Positions 19,691 to 31,306 of a stretch of DNA of 35,362 nt are shown here, piece by piece. The notes under the pieces were generated by a model. The model had not been told where the DNA came from, did no database searches, and saw only the letters and a program-made list of their open reading frames with translations. The stretch lies in NCBI GenBank assembly GCA_958430865.1, contig CAUDNR010000160.1, forward strand, positions 1 through 35,362, given 5' to 3'. The stretch is from Entrophospora sp. SA101 (lineage: Eukaryota > Glomeromycota > Glomeromycetes > Entrophosporales > Entrophosporaceae). Positions within the stretch are counted from its first letter, which is position 1, and every line of letters begins with the position of its first letter. Made by a program: the position numbers and the translations under genes.

Positions 19691-22175
19691 TTAATTACCC
19701 ACCTCACCAAATGACATACAAACATCTTCAATTTGCATTGGTATATGATTTTGATTTAATTGTTGAGTTAGAATGTGAGAAGTAGCAGCAGATGTTGTTG
19801 TTGGTGGATAATTTAAAATGCCCAAGTTATTTTCTAATTAATAAAAATGAAAACAATTAATAAATATATCCAAAAAAAAATAAACCAATTTTTTCCAATA
19901 ATGAAAATTAAAAACAAAATTTTTTAATTTTAATTATATATATACCTTCAATTTTAATCATTAGATTTTCTTGTTGTTGTTGTTGATTATTATTATTATC
20001 ATTATATAAATTCAAGAAGTGATGATTGTTCTGTGGGTTAGGTTGAAAAGATAAATCTCCATGATGATGAGGATGAGGATGAGGATTTGTAAAGCCAAAA
20101 TTACCAAATTCTGTAAACATTGGAGGAGCAGTTGAAGATTGTTGATTATAAATATTATAACCATTGTCAGAATTATCTGAATTGTTCATTTCTTCATCCT
20201 TAATAACAATATTATCATTAACCACAATATCATTGTGATTATTTGTTAAAGAGACAAAATCAAATTTTGGTTTAACAGCAGGAGCAGATGTAGCAGAAGT
20301 TGGTGGATGTTTTTGAAATAAAAAATCATATTGAGAAGTTGTGTTGTTAGGATCATTGATATTTTGTTGCAATAAAGAAAAATTAACATCAGGCCAATCA
20401 CCTGTTGCATTATTATTTACTGTCATACAATTATTAGGAAAAGGAACATCATCACCATTTGGATTGACTGTTGAATTTAAAGTTGGTGGAGCAAATAAAG
20501 TAGAGTTTTTAGATGTTTGAGATGTAATCATTGGCTGGTATTGTTGTTCAAATTGCTGATGACTCTGTTGTTGCTGCTGGTCATCATCATCATCATCACT
20601 ATTAGTACTTGTGGTATTGATGGTATTATTATTATCAATGTTATTATTTCCAGTATTATTATTGTTACCATTTCCATCCTTATTATTACTAGCAGCACAG
20701 TTCTTCATTGCTTTAACTAATTCAATTTCTTCTTGAAGCCTTTGCATAAGAATAGATTTTTTACCAGTGGCAGGTTTACCACGTTGTCTTAACAATTCTT
20801 TAAGTTCGCTAACAGTGATATCATCGAAATCAACTTTTTCCAATTCCTCATTTAATTTACGTCGACATTCCTCAGAAGACATTGATGGAGTTGATTGTGA
20901 ATGCTTTGGGTTTCGTTGAATTTGGATTGGTGGTAATGAAACATGTGGTTTTCTAATAGTAAATGGTGAGGAGATTGGTAAACAATTAATTGGATGATGA
21001 TAAAGGTGGCAATATCGTTGTTGTTGATGATGGTGATGGTGATGGTGATGGTGATGTAATGATGGAACAACAATACCACTTTGCTCAACTTGATTGGTTA
21101 AAAATGGAATAGGAGCTGATAATGACCTTTTACGCCAATGGCCTTTACGAGGTATTTGATTTGGTGATTTTAATAATGATGATGATGATGAAGATGAAGA
21201 TAGTGGAAAATTAGAGTTGTTACCATTATGATTATTATGATCATTTTGTTCTGAATGCAGTAATGTTGGTGTATTAGGAGTTGATAAGGAATTATTATGA
21301 AGATGGTCCATCAGAAATATTGAATTACCAACATTGCTAATATTATTATTACTACCAACATTATTGATATTATCACTAATATTAATATTTTTATGAGCTT
21401 TGGCATGAAATTGTATATTTGGCATGCTTCTTTGATTTTTTTTATCAGATTTATCAAGTTGTTTATTAATTATTTTATTTGGATCAATGATAGTAGAAGA
21501 ATAAGAAGAGCCATGAAGATTTGGTGTAGAACTTCTAGTGGTCAATTGAGCATATGGAATATGATGAAAATTAGGTTGTAATTGTTGAAGTTGGAGCTGA
21601 TGATGACTTTGATTTATTATATTATTAATATCATTATTATTATCATTAGATTCTAATGGCTGTTGATGATGTTGAGTTGGAACAATAATCTTACTACTAT
21701 TGTCATTACTATTATCATTACAATTGATTCCTAATAATTGATTTTGATTTGTTTTTGCCAAAAAATAAATGTTGCTAGCAGATGAACTTCGACGATAAGA
21801 AGTAAGATAGTTTGGGGTATTTGATTGCTGTTGTTGATCCAACTGATTAGATGATAAATCATTATTAATGCCGTTGATGTTATTATTAATATTATTAATA
21901 AAATTATCATTGCTACCAACAACAACGCCATTATTTCCGCCAATCATCTCCAACCCAATTTCATAATTAATATTATTAATAAATACTCCCCCTTGATCAC
22001 AATTATTTATATAAGGGGGAGGAAGAGGAGAAATCATCATGTTAGATAATGATGGCGGTGATGGTGACGAATATGATGATGGTGTTGATAATAGTGTTGG
22101 TGTTGTTGGTGTTGTTGTAGTTGAAGTTATTGTAATGGGTGTTATTGGTGAGTTAGTGTTATTAATTATTGACAT
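19691..22175 (-). CDS. SAP-domain protein with low-complexity flanks, 2 exons, 790 aa
   Basis: Reconstructed as complement(19691..19833, 19946..22175). The 112-bp intron is GT..AG (GAAG|GTATAT…TTAG|AAAAT), phase 1. Without splicing the frame ends in an unlikely basic tail; spliced, it ends MQIEDVCMSFGEVGN. Residues about 444-490 are a SAP motif (VDFDDITVSELKELLRQRGK, PATGKKSILMQRL), a helix-extended-helix DNA-binding fold typical of chromatin, transcription or RNA-processing proteins. The rest is Asn/Gln/Ser/Pro-rich with a run of ten His (about 373-382), an Asp run and poly-Gln. Ser/Thr motifs behind Arg recur: RRSSSAS (about 127), RSSTPN, RSMPN and RKRSLSAP (about 347-354). RSLSAP fits the 14-3-3 consensus RSxSxP. 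This suggests a phosphorylation-controlled nuclear regulator; partners and targets are unknown. Confidence 0.85.
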
Positions 22176-23194
22176 TTCTTCTATTTAAAAAAAAAATTAT
22201 TAAAAAATCCAAAAATTTTAAATCTAAAAAGGTAAAATCTAATCAATGAATTTTTTTGATTTTAATAATCAACAATCGGAAAATCAATATTTATATTTAT
22301 ATTAATGTCGGTCGGTGTACCTATTTATTTATTTCCCAAATGATTTCGAATTTTAGAAAAAATAAATATTCTATCTGATCAAAGGTATTATTAAAAATAG
22401 AAGAAGGCAAGATTAATAAAAAGGGATGATGACGGTGATGTGTTTAATGTTTATTAAAGGAAGTCTTTTTTTTTTTATAGAAAAAAGGACTTTTGGAAAA
22501 TATGATAAATGCGATGAAAAATTAAAGGAATGTAAAAATTTCACCAAAAAAATTTAACTTGTATGAATAATAAGTAAATATTCTTACATACACACTTGGA
22601 TATGTTTTTAAAGGAAAGGAAAAAATTGATTAAAGAAAGTGAAAGTAATTAGGTAAAAAGAAATAAAAGAACGAGTGTATAATATATATATATTTATATT
22701 TATATATAAAAGAAGGAATATATAATATAGGAATATATATATATATATATAATAAATAAAAATTTAAAAAGGGAGAATAAAATCCAGTGCAAGGTTCTAA
22801 TAATTACATTGCCCTTTCTCTTATATAAAAAATAATCGATGAGTAGTTGTTATTGTTTTTCATCGTCATTATTTACTTTTTATTAATAAAACAATCTTTC
22901 ATTTATGATAAACGTTTTTTCCATAAAATATCTCTCATATACACAACATTTTTTTGCATACACGCACACAATTCAAAAGAAACTTATTTACAATTACTAT
23001 ATCGTATTATTTTTATCTCGAAACAAAACAATACTAACACGTAATTATACTTTTAGATCATCGGTGTCGCCGCTTTCATCATCGTAAATTAATTATCTAA
23101 AACATTCGGATACAAATAACCTCAGATATAACGACGACGACAACGATGACGATAATGATAATTATAGTTGATGATAATGGTGGAAATATTTAAT
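22176..23194. promoter_or_regulatory. Upstream region of the SAP gene
   Basis: The region holds A-rich sequence next to the ATG at 22175, a TA-rich microsatellite at 22678-22753, and a TCGTCGT/ACGACG-type patch at about 23130-23155. No exon is seen. Short open frames at 22847-23087 are AT composition artefacts. No specific transcription-factor site stands out. Confidence 0.4.
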
Positions 23195-23326
23195 ATAATA
23201 CTAATAATAATACTAATAATACTAATAATACTAAATACTAATAATACTAGTAATAAAATTAATAACACTAATAACACTAATAACACTGATAACACTAATA
23301 CAAATGACTAATAATACTAATAACAA
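23195..23326 (+). repeat. AATACTAAT / AACACTAAT minisatellite
   Basis: About 130 bp of repeated TAATACTAATAA that shifts part-way to TAACACTAATAA, with a few point changes. Non-coding. Confidence 0.85.
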
Positions 23327-24639
23327 TCCATTCACAGATTTCATATTCTCATCTAACTTTACTTCATTCATCATCACCATCAACATTAAAAAAAAAGATT
23401 CTTATTTATGTTGCAATAAAATTTAATTAATTAACTGAACCATATTTAGTATATTTTTTTGTCTTATTTTTTCCCATTATTATTCATTTAATTTAATACC
23501 TATTTGTCACACAAAAATATAATTGCTGAATTCGATGATTTTATTGATTGATCTTAATATTAATATTTGTATATAATAATAAAATCGGATTTTGTTATTA
23601 CTTTATAAATTACTTTTTTCAGCACGTTTGTATGTGTATTTATCTTTTTAATATTAAGGTTGGTCACTAAATGTCGTTATTTGGGAAAGAATTTGATTTA
23701 ATGCAATGTAATAAATATATTTATTATCTTCTTTCTGCAGATCATCAAATTATTGAATGGTTGTACAAACAAATATTACATTAATTAAATATAATCTTCT
23801 CTTTCTACAAACAGCCTTTTGTGTTAATATTCCATATACAGTTATACAGTTAACTCTCTATCTATATAAGCAAAATCACACTATATATGAACTTCTCTTT
23901 TGTCTTTTTTAATAATAAAATTTTCATTCTATAATGAAAATCTAATAAACTCCTCTCCTCACATTATTGAAAATGTTAACGCTTTCTGTATAAATATCAA
24001 TAAATTTTTTTATAATTATCATTTTTGTATATTAGCCAATTTACCTTATGCGTTGTATCATTAACTCGATATCCTTAATAAATAAATCGTATGATACAAA
24101 TAACATGTAAATTATAAAATTAAAAATATAATAGCAAAAATTTGCCAATTAGTCGTGTGACATTTCCCTGAGGCTGCTTTTCTATGGTAAAGGTTATTTT
24201 TCTTTTTTTGCGTGTTGGCATATTTATATACGAGATTAGAAAAATTGAAGATTTATATAAAAAATAAAGAATTTCATATACAGTACATAACAACATATAC
24301 GCTTCCTGAAATAAAGCATCCGAATCTCGTTTGTTATTAATTACGTAAAATAAAAATTATTTTTATGTAGCATAGGTTCTAACGAATATGGATGTAAATT
24401 TTATGTTATTAGTATTCATGTTAATATTTTAATTAAAAAATGAACTTCAATTAAATTTGTTTTTGAATTTTTTTAATTTTCCCAAAATTTTTACATTGTA
24501 AAAAAAACATCATTTTATATAGCCCAAGTTATAACATAAAAACTTTATCACTGGTGGAAAAATTTTTTATTAAAAATAATCAAACTCTGATAAAATCTTT
24601 CGACTTTGATTTGATTTAATTATTAAAAATACCGAGTTA
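23327..24639. other. Gene-free AT-rich stretch
   Basis: I see no exon, RNA gene or clear repeat in this segment; only homopolymer runs and short AT words. Confidence 0.45.
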
Positions 24640-25189
24640 ACTGAAGCTGAGCGAAGAAAGTTTTAGGTCTTAGATTAGGTAAAGTCGATAAGTCGGCCAT
24701 AAATGGCTGGATATAGTGTGCTGACTTATCGAGAGAACCGACTTAGTGACTTGGAATTTTTTGCGTCAAAAAACTTTAATTTTTCTCTCAATACCGAAAC
24801 AAATAAGCTGTTTGCTTTTTATATCATCATTTTATTGCAAACAATCATATAAATAAGTTAATAAAATATAAATATATTGTTATGATACATCCACAAAGAT
24901 AGTTTTTTTTTTTACAACGGATATTTTTTTAAAATATTATTGGTTACTAAAAATAGTAATGATGATCTCTCGCTTAATGCAAATATCACGTGATACCGAC
25001 CTATCGAGGGTAATTTACCCCTCTATATCCTAGAAGAGGAGATTATCGCGATTTTATCCAAGTTGGCTGGCTTATCAAGTGATTTTAAAATATAGAAAGA
25101 AAAGGCTGATAAAGTTAGGCGAAAACTGACTTATCGAGAGACCGACTTACCGAGCTTCGATTGTTTCTCGATGCAATTTATTTTAACTT
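24640..25189. mobile_element. Decayed DNA-transposon region with repeated GATAAGTC motifs
   Basis: TCGATAAGTCGGC and GCTGACTTATCGA form a hairpin at about 24687-24735. CTGACTTATCGAGAG.ACCGACTTA occurs twice in direct orientation (about 24720 and 25127), with further CTGGCTTATCAAG and GACCTATCGAGG variants between. GAGGGTAATTTACCCCTC (about 25006-25023) is another inverted repeat. Such arrays resemble terminal and subterminal repeats of Tc1/mariner or pogo-like elements. The adjoining transposase HTH relic on the right supports this. Confidence 0.5.
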
Positions 25190-25400
25190 TTCTGTTCACT
25201 AACATTTAATGCCTTTGGGCGGTCACTTTTCAATGCGTTTTTTAAGCATCAATTATTTTCGTAACGTTCAATGGTATCATAAACTGTAGTTTCTGGAAGT
25301 TTAAGCATTTTTACAATTTTATTAAGACTAATATACAAGTAAATTCTGCAAAAGTGACTAAGAGAAACTTTGCCTAGTTTAATGGTATTAAAGCATCAGC
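25190..25400 (-). pseudogene. Relic of a Tc1/mariner-type transposase N-terminus (HTH)
   Basis: The minus strand reads KIVKMLKLPETTVYDTIERY, then EN, a stop, and KNALKSDRPKALNVSEQ. This matches the layout of the N-terminal helix-turn-helix of Tc1/mariner transposases: a helix, a LGVP.STV-like turn, a recognition helix ending in R(Y/F), then a G/S-R-P-K basic hinge. An in-frame TGA separates the HTH from the hinge, sequence upstream is broken by stops, and the catalytic part is absent, replaced by the GATAAGTC-rich segment. A dead remnant. Confidence 0.55.
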
Positions 25401-26707
25401 AAAAAAAATTTGCACAAAGTTGTAATATTTTTAATTTTTAATTACATTTCGGAGGGTGGTTAACTGAGAAATTTATATCCATTCTAGATTAATGTGCATG
25501 ATCGTAAGAACCTAGGCCATAAACTGTTATACAAAATTTTGCGCAATTAATAAAAATGAGAAATGTGCTAATACTTAGTTCTGGAATCTCAAATAGATTG
25601 ATCGATAAATATAAAAATGACGGGACCAAGATAGTTTTTACATATATATTAATGTTAATATGTGATATATAATAATAAAACCATTTTCATTGTTGTAGTA
25701 GATTATTATTTTTATAATATAAAATACTTGGCGATGAAAAAAAAATTTACGGAAATAGTTTTTTAAACGAAATTTTTTTTGAAACGCTGCGTAACCGATT
25801 AATTTCAAACAATGAAAATGTCAAGTCAGTAAGTTGTATCGCGAAAATTAAAAAAAAAAAATTGTAATGCATTATTATAATGCTATGAATATTAGGAATT
25901 TTCTTTTTTTTTTTAAAAGAAATAATATATAATTGAGTATGGACGGAGCATCCCGCCGGATTTGTAATAAGTAGAGAAACTTTTTCGCCGACCATGTCCT
26001 CCCGAGTAGTTCGTTTAGTAATTCGGGTTTAACGAACTTGAAATAAAATTTATGATCTTCACATGCTTCCGATCGAGGAAGAGAGAGTGTGTATGATTTT
26101 TATAATATAGTTATCATTGTATATAAAAAATAATAAAATTTCATTTTCATGCAACATCCTAAAATTGTTAAACGACTTTGAAGTTCGAATTAACATTTAA
26201 TATTTAGTTATTTTGAACAAAACAAAATTGATTCAGTTGACCTTTAGAAGGCCTTCAATTCTTATCAATGTGATCTAGATCAAAGGAGCCTTACAGGTAA
26301 TTGGCCCGTGTATTTTCGATGTTTTATAGGATGTACAACAGATATTTAATAATATGCAATTATATGTCATTCAGATTTTTATGACTTTATTCAGGAAAAT
26401 TTTTTCTGGCGTAAACTTATGTAATTAGTAGTAGTAATTACGTAAAATTTACAAACATTGTATGATATTTGTACAAAACATGTTAATATGCAAGTTGACA
26501 CAATATAATTGCGGCAGCCCGTGGTGATTGCGTAAAACACCCCACCATTCCAATTTAATTTGGTAAAATCAATCAATCAACTAAACTAACATTTCTAGTA
26601 CCAATTATTATTCTCTTAGAGGATGGCATAACTTGCTTATTTTTCGTAAAGATTCATTCGCATCTTGCACTATTTTTATCTACTTATTCTTTTATCAGCA
26701 GTCATTG
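25401..26707. other. Gene-free stretch with a GC-richer patch
   Basis: At about 25940-26060 GC content is higher, and AGTTCGTTTA…TTAACGAACT forms an inverted repeat. An open frame of 82 codons starts at 25995 on the minus strand (MVGEKVSLLITNPAGCSVHT), but its second half is AT artefact (Lys and Phe runs). It is not called as a gene. Nothing else is recognisable. Confidence 0.35.
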
Positions 26708-26735
26708 TTATTATTTGTTATTGTTATTATTATTA

Positions 26736-26824
<89 letters not shown>

Positions 26825-26825
26825 T
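26708..26825 (+). repeat. (TTA)n microsatellite
   Basis: About 115 bp of TTA/ATT trinucleotide repeat, close to perfect between about 26738 and 26812. It gives poly-Leu or poly-Asn frames that are artefacts. The long pure tract suggests ongoing length polymorphism. Confidence 0.95.
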
Positions 26826-27621
26826 CTGGCAAAGATAACACATACATGCATTTTACATTCTTATTGATCAATTTAATGATCGAGCAAAACAATTGACCAA
26901 CTTTTAAAGAAAGGTTCCTTTTGGTTTCACATGCAACAGATACATAGATTGTCAATAACGATTTTTGAGGCTCAAATCATCTAGTTGTCCTGTTTCTTAA
27001 AAAAGTAGATCTCTCGGGATGTGATGCAATGAAAAAATTTAGGGCACGAGTGGGAATTCCTATCTACGTTCACCTAGTGATGGGCAAGTTGCAATGTAAA
27101 GTTTTGATTTTATTAATATTGAGTTTTAAACGTCAATCACAGTTTTATCAATTTGCAGAAGGTAAGAGGTAATAATAATAAAAATGTCAAGACTTTTTAC
27201 ACAGTTTATTATAGAAATTCCCTCTGATTGGCCAATTTAATTTTCACGTGCGTGAATTTACAGATTTCATTTCCACGCCAATGTTTTAAATTCCAAAAAG
27301 AAAATTTTTGTCATAAACAGGCTTGCTTATTCCTTATTATCTATTTTCTTTCCCATTGATACGATCACCATCTGCTAAACCTACTATATCTACACCATAC
27401 ATATAAAATCAACTATCGTTTTAAGATTATTTCCTAGTTATTCCAAGTTTTAACAGATATGATTCTTTCAGATATGAATTTATGCAAAAAAATTTTTAAT
27501 AATAGAAGTCAAAAAAATATATGGTGCAGATCTTTGCATCATATGCAGATAATTCCAAATTTGGTTGGCACCAGCGCCCAACGAATAGTCCTATGCCCTG
27601 TCCCTCTCAACTAATCAGTGT
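26826..27621. other. Gene-free stretch
   Basis: I see nothing that can be supported as a gene. A TAGTGATGGGCAAGTTGC word at about 27076 resembles a hAT end, but no partner was found. Confidence 0.35.
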
Positions 27622-27831
27622 CTAGAACTTGCGATGATCCATCCATTTATGCTTACACCAATTTAGTTGATTATTTAGCAATATTTCGGTGGGGCAATTG
27701 GCGCGTGTAACGTGACACTTGGTATTTTTTCTGCACAAATTTTGTACTAGCTTATAGTACAGCCAATATATAGAATTAGATTTGATAATCACCAAATTTG
27801 GTAAGCACCCGGACACAACACTTGGCTCCAT
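27622..27831 (-). pseudogene. Possible FLYWCH-type zinc-finger fragment
   Basis: The minus strand is open for 69 codons from an ATG at 27831. It reads LPNLVIIKSNSIYWLYYKL, then KCHVTRANCPTEILLNNQ and CKHKWMDH. The order (hydrophobic strand, Y, C-x5-C with a following P, then a C-terminal His pair) resembles FLYWCH zinc fingers found at the front of MULE transposases. The spacing is not perfect and no transposase follows, so it is at most a remnant. GC content is higher than the surroundings. Confidence 0.25.
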
Positions 27832-28245
27832 ATGTAAAAAATGAATTTAACAAGACTCACGGCTGCAGTTTTGAAAATGTTTGAATTTGAATAGTGTGTT
27901 GCGCAGTCAATTGTAAATTTCAATCTCATAATTTGTAAGAACTTACATAAATACAAATATTTAAGAACATATAAACAGCTTAATGGTAATTCACGTCTTG
28001 TTTAAAAATTCCTTTTTTTAGTTTTTTTTTTTTCAATTACTGATTTGTAGAATGGAACGTTTTTCCATATATATAAAAAAATTAAAAATTAAAAAAATCA
28101 ATTCTCGATTCTTTTTCTTATTTTAATGAGATTCGACAAGAAAATATTTATCGTCTCTTATTTCTAATCTACATCCTAAAACTAAACTTTAAAAGCTTTA
28201 AAGTTTACCAAGATTTTATATGAACTAACTTCCTTCTATTGAATT
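27832..28245. other. Gene-free AT-rich stretch
   Basis: No exon, hairpin or repeat of note. Confidence 0.4.
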
Positions 28246-28265
28246 TGTTGTTGTTGTTGTTGTTA

Positions 28266-28297
<32 letters not shown>

Positions 28298-28330
28298 AAT
28301 TATAATTATTATTATTATTATTTTATTATT
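28246..28330 (+). repeat. GTT/ATT trinucleotide microsatellite
   Basis: A short (GTT)n run passes into (ATT)n and (TAA)n, about 85 bp. Confidence 0.9.
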
Positions 28331-29945
28331 AGTAAAAAAATTAAAATTGCAAAGATTCAATTGCAGATGCTTTTTTGTCGTGTTTTTTTTTGTTAAAAAA
28401 AAAAAAACTATAAAATAATAATAGTAAAGAGGGATTTAAGCCAATTTAAGTAAATGGTAAATGAGAATTATGTTATTTATTTTTGTTGCTGCTCCTAATT
28501 AAATATGGATCGGGTAACAGAACTGGGATACCATGTATATATATTATAATGATTGGATGATGATTACGATGATTATTAATTTAAATCAATCATAGTATTA
28601 GTTTACATATGATTTCTTGTTTTTAAACTTGTTTCCAGATTATTATTTCACAAATATTTTTATAGTGATGTTGTACATTCTTCGTGATTTACTAGATTTG
28701 TAAATCCTATTTCTGCATTAATATTCCTCCTACTCATATTTTTCCCACTTTTCTTTCGTTCTCTCACTCTTTCACATAAAAACCACATAATTAATTGATA
28801 AAATTAAAATTAATTTACCTATAAAAACACACAAAAACACACATTATATTACATACACATACATAAAAATCATATAATAATAAATATAATTAATAGATGC
28901 ACGCTCACTCGCAAGCAAGTGTGGTGGTGTGTGAGTGTTAAGAGTGTACGTACCCTGACCAAGCAAACATTCTTTTTTAATAAAGTTTCTGTGTAAATCC
29001 TAAAATTAAATTTTTTTGGGGTAACGTAACACTTTAAAAGATCCCTTGAAATACATCTAATTGCTAAACTGTCTGTAGTCGGAAAATAGGCCGTGCTGGG
29101 ATGGATGGCTTGTGTGATTTCCTTTTTTTTTAAATAATATATATTCGGAAAAAGATTCTTAAATATTATACCGAAATAATAGTAAATAAATATTTGCTTA
29201 CAAAATTGTTTTTTCATAATAGTAAATAAAACAATAAAGGTAGGTATACGCGAAATATACTACTTTTTTTTAATATATCTGTTGATAGAATTGATCGTCG
29301 TCCATCGTCGTTAATCAATCAAATCAACAACCAACAACCATCAACTTATCCGATCAATGACTCTCCTCTCCTCAATATTATTATTACGAGTTGAAAAGTC
29401 TACTAGTCCAAGCGATAATGACGTAATAAATCCAAATTTAAATTAAATTGTGCAATCAATTTTAAATATTTATGCTAACTAATTAAGGTTTTTGATTACA
29501 TTTTTAATGCTCAGTTTGATTTAGTCTGTATATTTTAATCGATTTATTGCCGCCATTCTTTACACTTTACTTGCTTTATTCACAAACCATTGATGCATAT
29601 CAGGTAACACAAAGGTCTTACAACGATCATTTCCATAGAATTTTCTGGATGGATACTCTCCTCCCTCCTTCGCTTTTACTCCTTTTAATTGATTAATTGG
29701 TTGATTTCGAATCATATATAACAAACATTAAACGATTTAATAATTTGATGTGAATCATGGGATATTTTGTTTCTTATTTGTTAAATCAGAAAAGGTTCCA
29801 TGCACATAAATGAATTTCGGGGAAAATTGAAGAGTTTTATTATTTAAATGTGGGAAAAATTTTAATTATAAAAATAATGCTGTGATACACGTGGAACCAA
29901 ATTAAAGAATTCAAAAAAGTAAAAAAAAAAATACACACACGACAC
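28331..29945. other. Gene-free stretch
   Basis: AT-rich. A 115-codon open frame at 28870-29217 (minus) contains one GC-richer patch (ITQAIHPSTAYFPTTDSLAI) but starts and ends in AT and microsatellite-like sequence. I could not support it as a gene. A CACTCGCAAGCAAGTGTGGTG inverted-repeat-like patch lies near 28910. Confidence 0.35.
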
Positions 29946-29998
29946 CTCATCATCATCACCACCATCATCACCATCACCATCACCACCATCACCACCAT

Positions 29999-30030
<32 letters not shown>

Positions 30031-30090
30031 TCATCACCATCGTCGTCGTCGTCATCATCGTAGTCGTTGTCGTTATCGTCGTCGTCGTCC
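29946..30090 (+). repeat. CAT/CAC/CGT trinucleotide microsatellite
   Basis: About 145 bp of imperfect (CATCAC)n passing into (CAT)n and then (CGTCGT)n. All long frames here (poly-Asp, poly-Met/Val) are artefacts. Confidence 0.95.
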
Positions 30091-31306
30091 AATCAATCAA
30101 TCACTCACTTATCAATTTAAATTTATTTATACATACACATATACATATTTTAAATTTGAGTTTAAAACATTTAAATACTGCCGAAGCTATTAACAGTATG
30201 AACAATTATTATTTGTAATACTAAAATTTTACGTAATAGTTCACTAGTATACTAATATACTAACTAATAGACAATAATAACATATTAATAATATACTAGT
30301 CCATAAATATACTACTAGGTAGTAACATACTAGCGAAAATTAGTTACTTATTAACTTTTTTAAACCATATGATGTAATTAGCACTATCACGTATTCATAC
30401 AATTGTCAATAGAAATGTCGAACGAAGCCGCATTAAATTTATATTAATATCTGTTAAATATTTCCAACTTCCCCACAACAAATCATTATTTATTATTGTA
30501 ATAAATGGGATTGATGATTACTGAAATGATGTATTGTTATTCTACATAAAATAATTATTATTATTGTTTATATTATTACATAATAATAATATATAAAATG
30601 TATAATATAAAAAAATCCCTATTGCCATTCTATTTCAAATAACGGATATGTATATATGTGACTAAAAATAATTGTTTCAAGGGTTTAATGTGATAATCGC
30701 CACGATGCTTACTGTTAAATCAATCACACACACAACAAAATCTATTTTAAAATCATAAATTTTATCAACAACAAGCTTTGTGACTTTTTGAACTCCCTTT
30801 TCCTACCTATTACATATAAAAAAAGTATTTACTTTAAAATCATGATTTCAGGATTTTCTTATCCAAATATTACTTTTGTATGACCAAATAATATTTTTAA
30901 AAATATAAATACTTTGTCTTTTTTGTTTTGGGAATCAAAAAATTTTTTATTCTTTTCGTAAAAAGATTTAATTTTAAAATTAATTTTATTTAAAAAAATT
31001 TTAAAATATCTTTTTAATCTAAATCTAAATAAAATAAATAAAATAAATTTTTTATCAAAAAAATCATTAATAATTAAAATAATTATATAATAATATTATA
31101 TAATATTTATTTTGATTTTTATCTCTCTTTTCTTTTTTCTTCCTTCCCTCCTTTCCCTTCTTCGTTATTATCTTTTCCTCTTAATATAATAATCAATCAA
31201 TCAATCCTCTCATTCACTCATTCATTCAATCAGAAACGTTAATTAAATTGTTAACGCACATTGAATTATTTGTATTTATTGGTTATTCATTATTGCAGCG
31301 GAAAAA
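30091..31306. promoter_or_regulatory. Upstream region of the sestrin gene
   Basis: At 30190-30340 the word ATACTA(A/G)T recurs many times, a loose satellite. At 31120-31180 there is a C/T-rich tract (TCTCTCTTTTCTTTTTTCTT, then CCTTCCCTCC) of the kind common in fungal core promoters. Directly before the start codon lies TTATTGCAG followed by CGGAAAAAATGG, which could be the 3' splice site of a leader intron; no donor was picked. No exon is seen elsewhere. Confidence 0.4.

Noticed and set aside
20517..21943. Several open frames on both strands across the SAP gene
   Set aside because: They are shadows of the 790-residue gene, produced by its trinucleotide-rich coding sequence.
25747..25995. 82-codon minus-strand frame beginning MVGEKVSLLITNPAG
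   Set aside because: The second half is homopolymer-derived Lys/Phe sequence. The first 25 codons look better but no continuing exon could be found.
26633..26955. Open frames with poly-Leu (plus) and poly-Asn (minus)
   Set aside because: They are translations of the (TTA)n microsatellite and have no gene-like flanks.
27076..27095. TAGTGATGGGCAAGTTGC as a hAT transposon end
   Set aside because: No matching inverted end or 8-bp duplication could be found nearby.
28870..29217. 115-codon minus-strand open frame
   Set aside because: Only one short patch looks protein-like; both ends are AT runs or a TGTG-rich repeat, and no family is recognisable.
29840..30100. Open frames rich in Asp or Met/Val on the minus strand
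   Set aside because: Translations of the CAT/CAC/CGT microsatellite; no start context or other domain.
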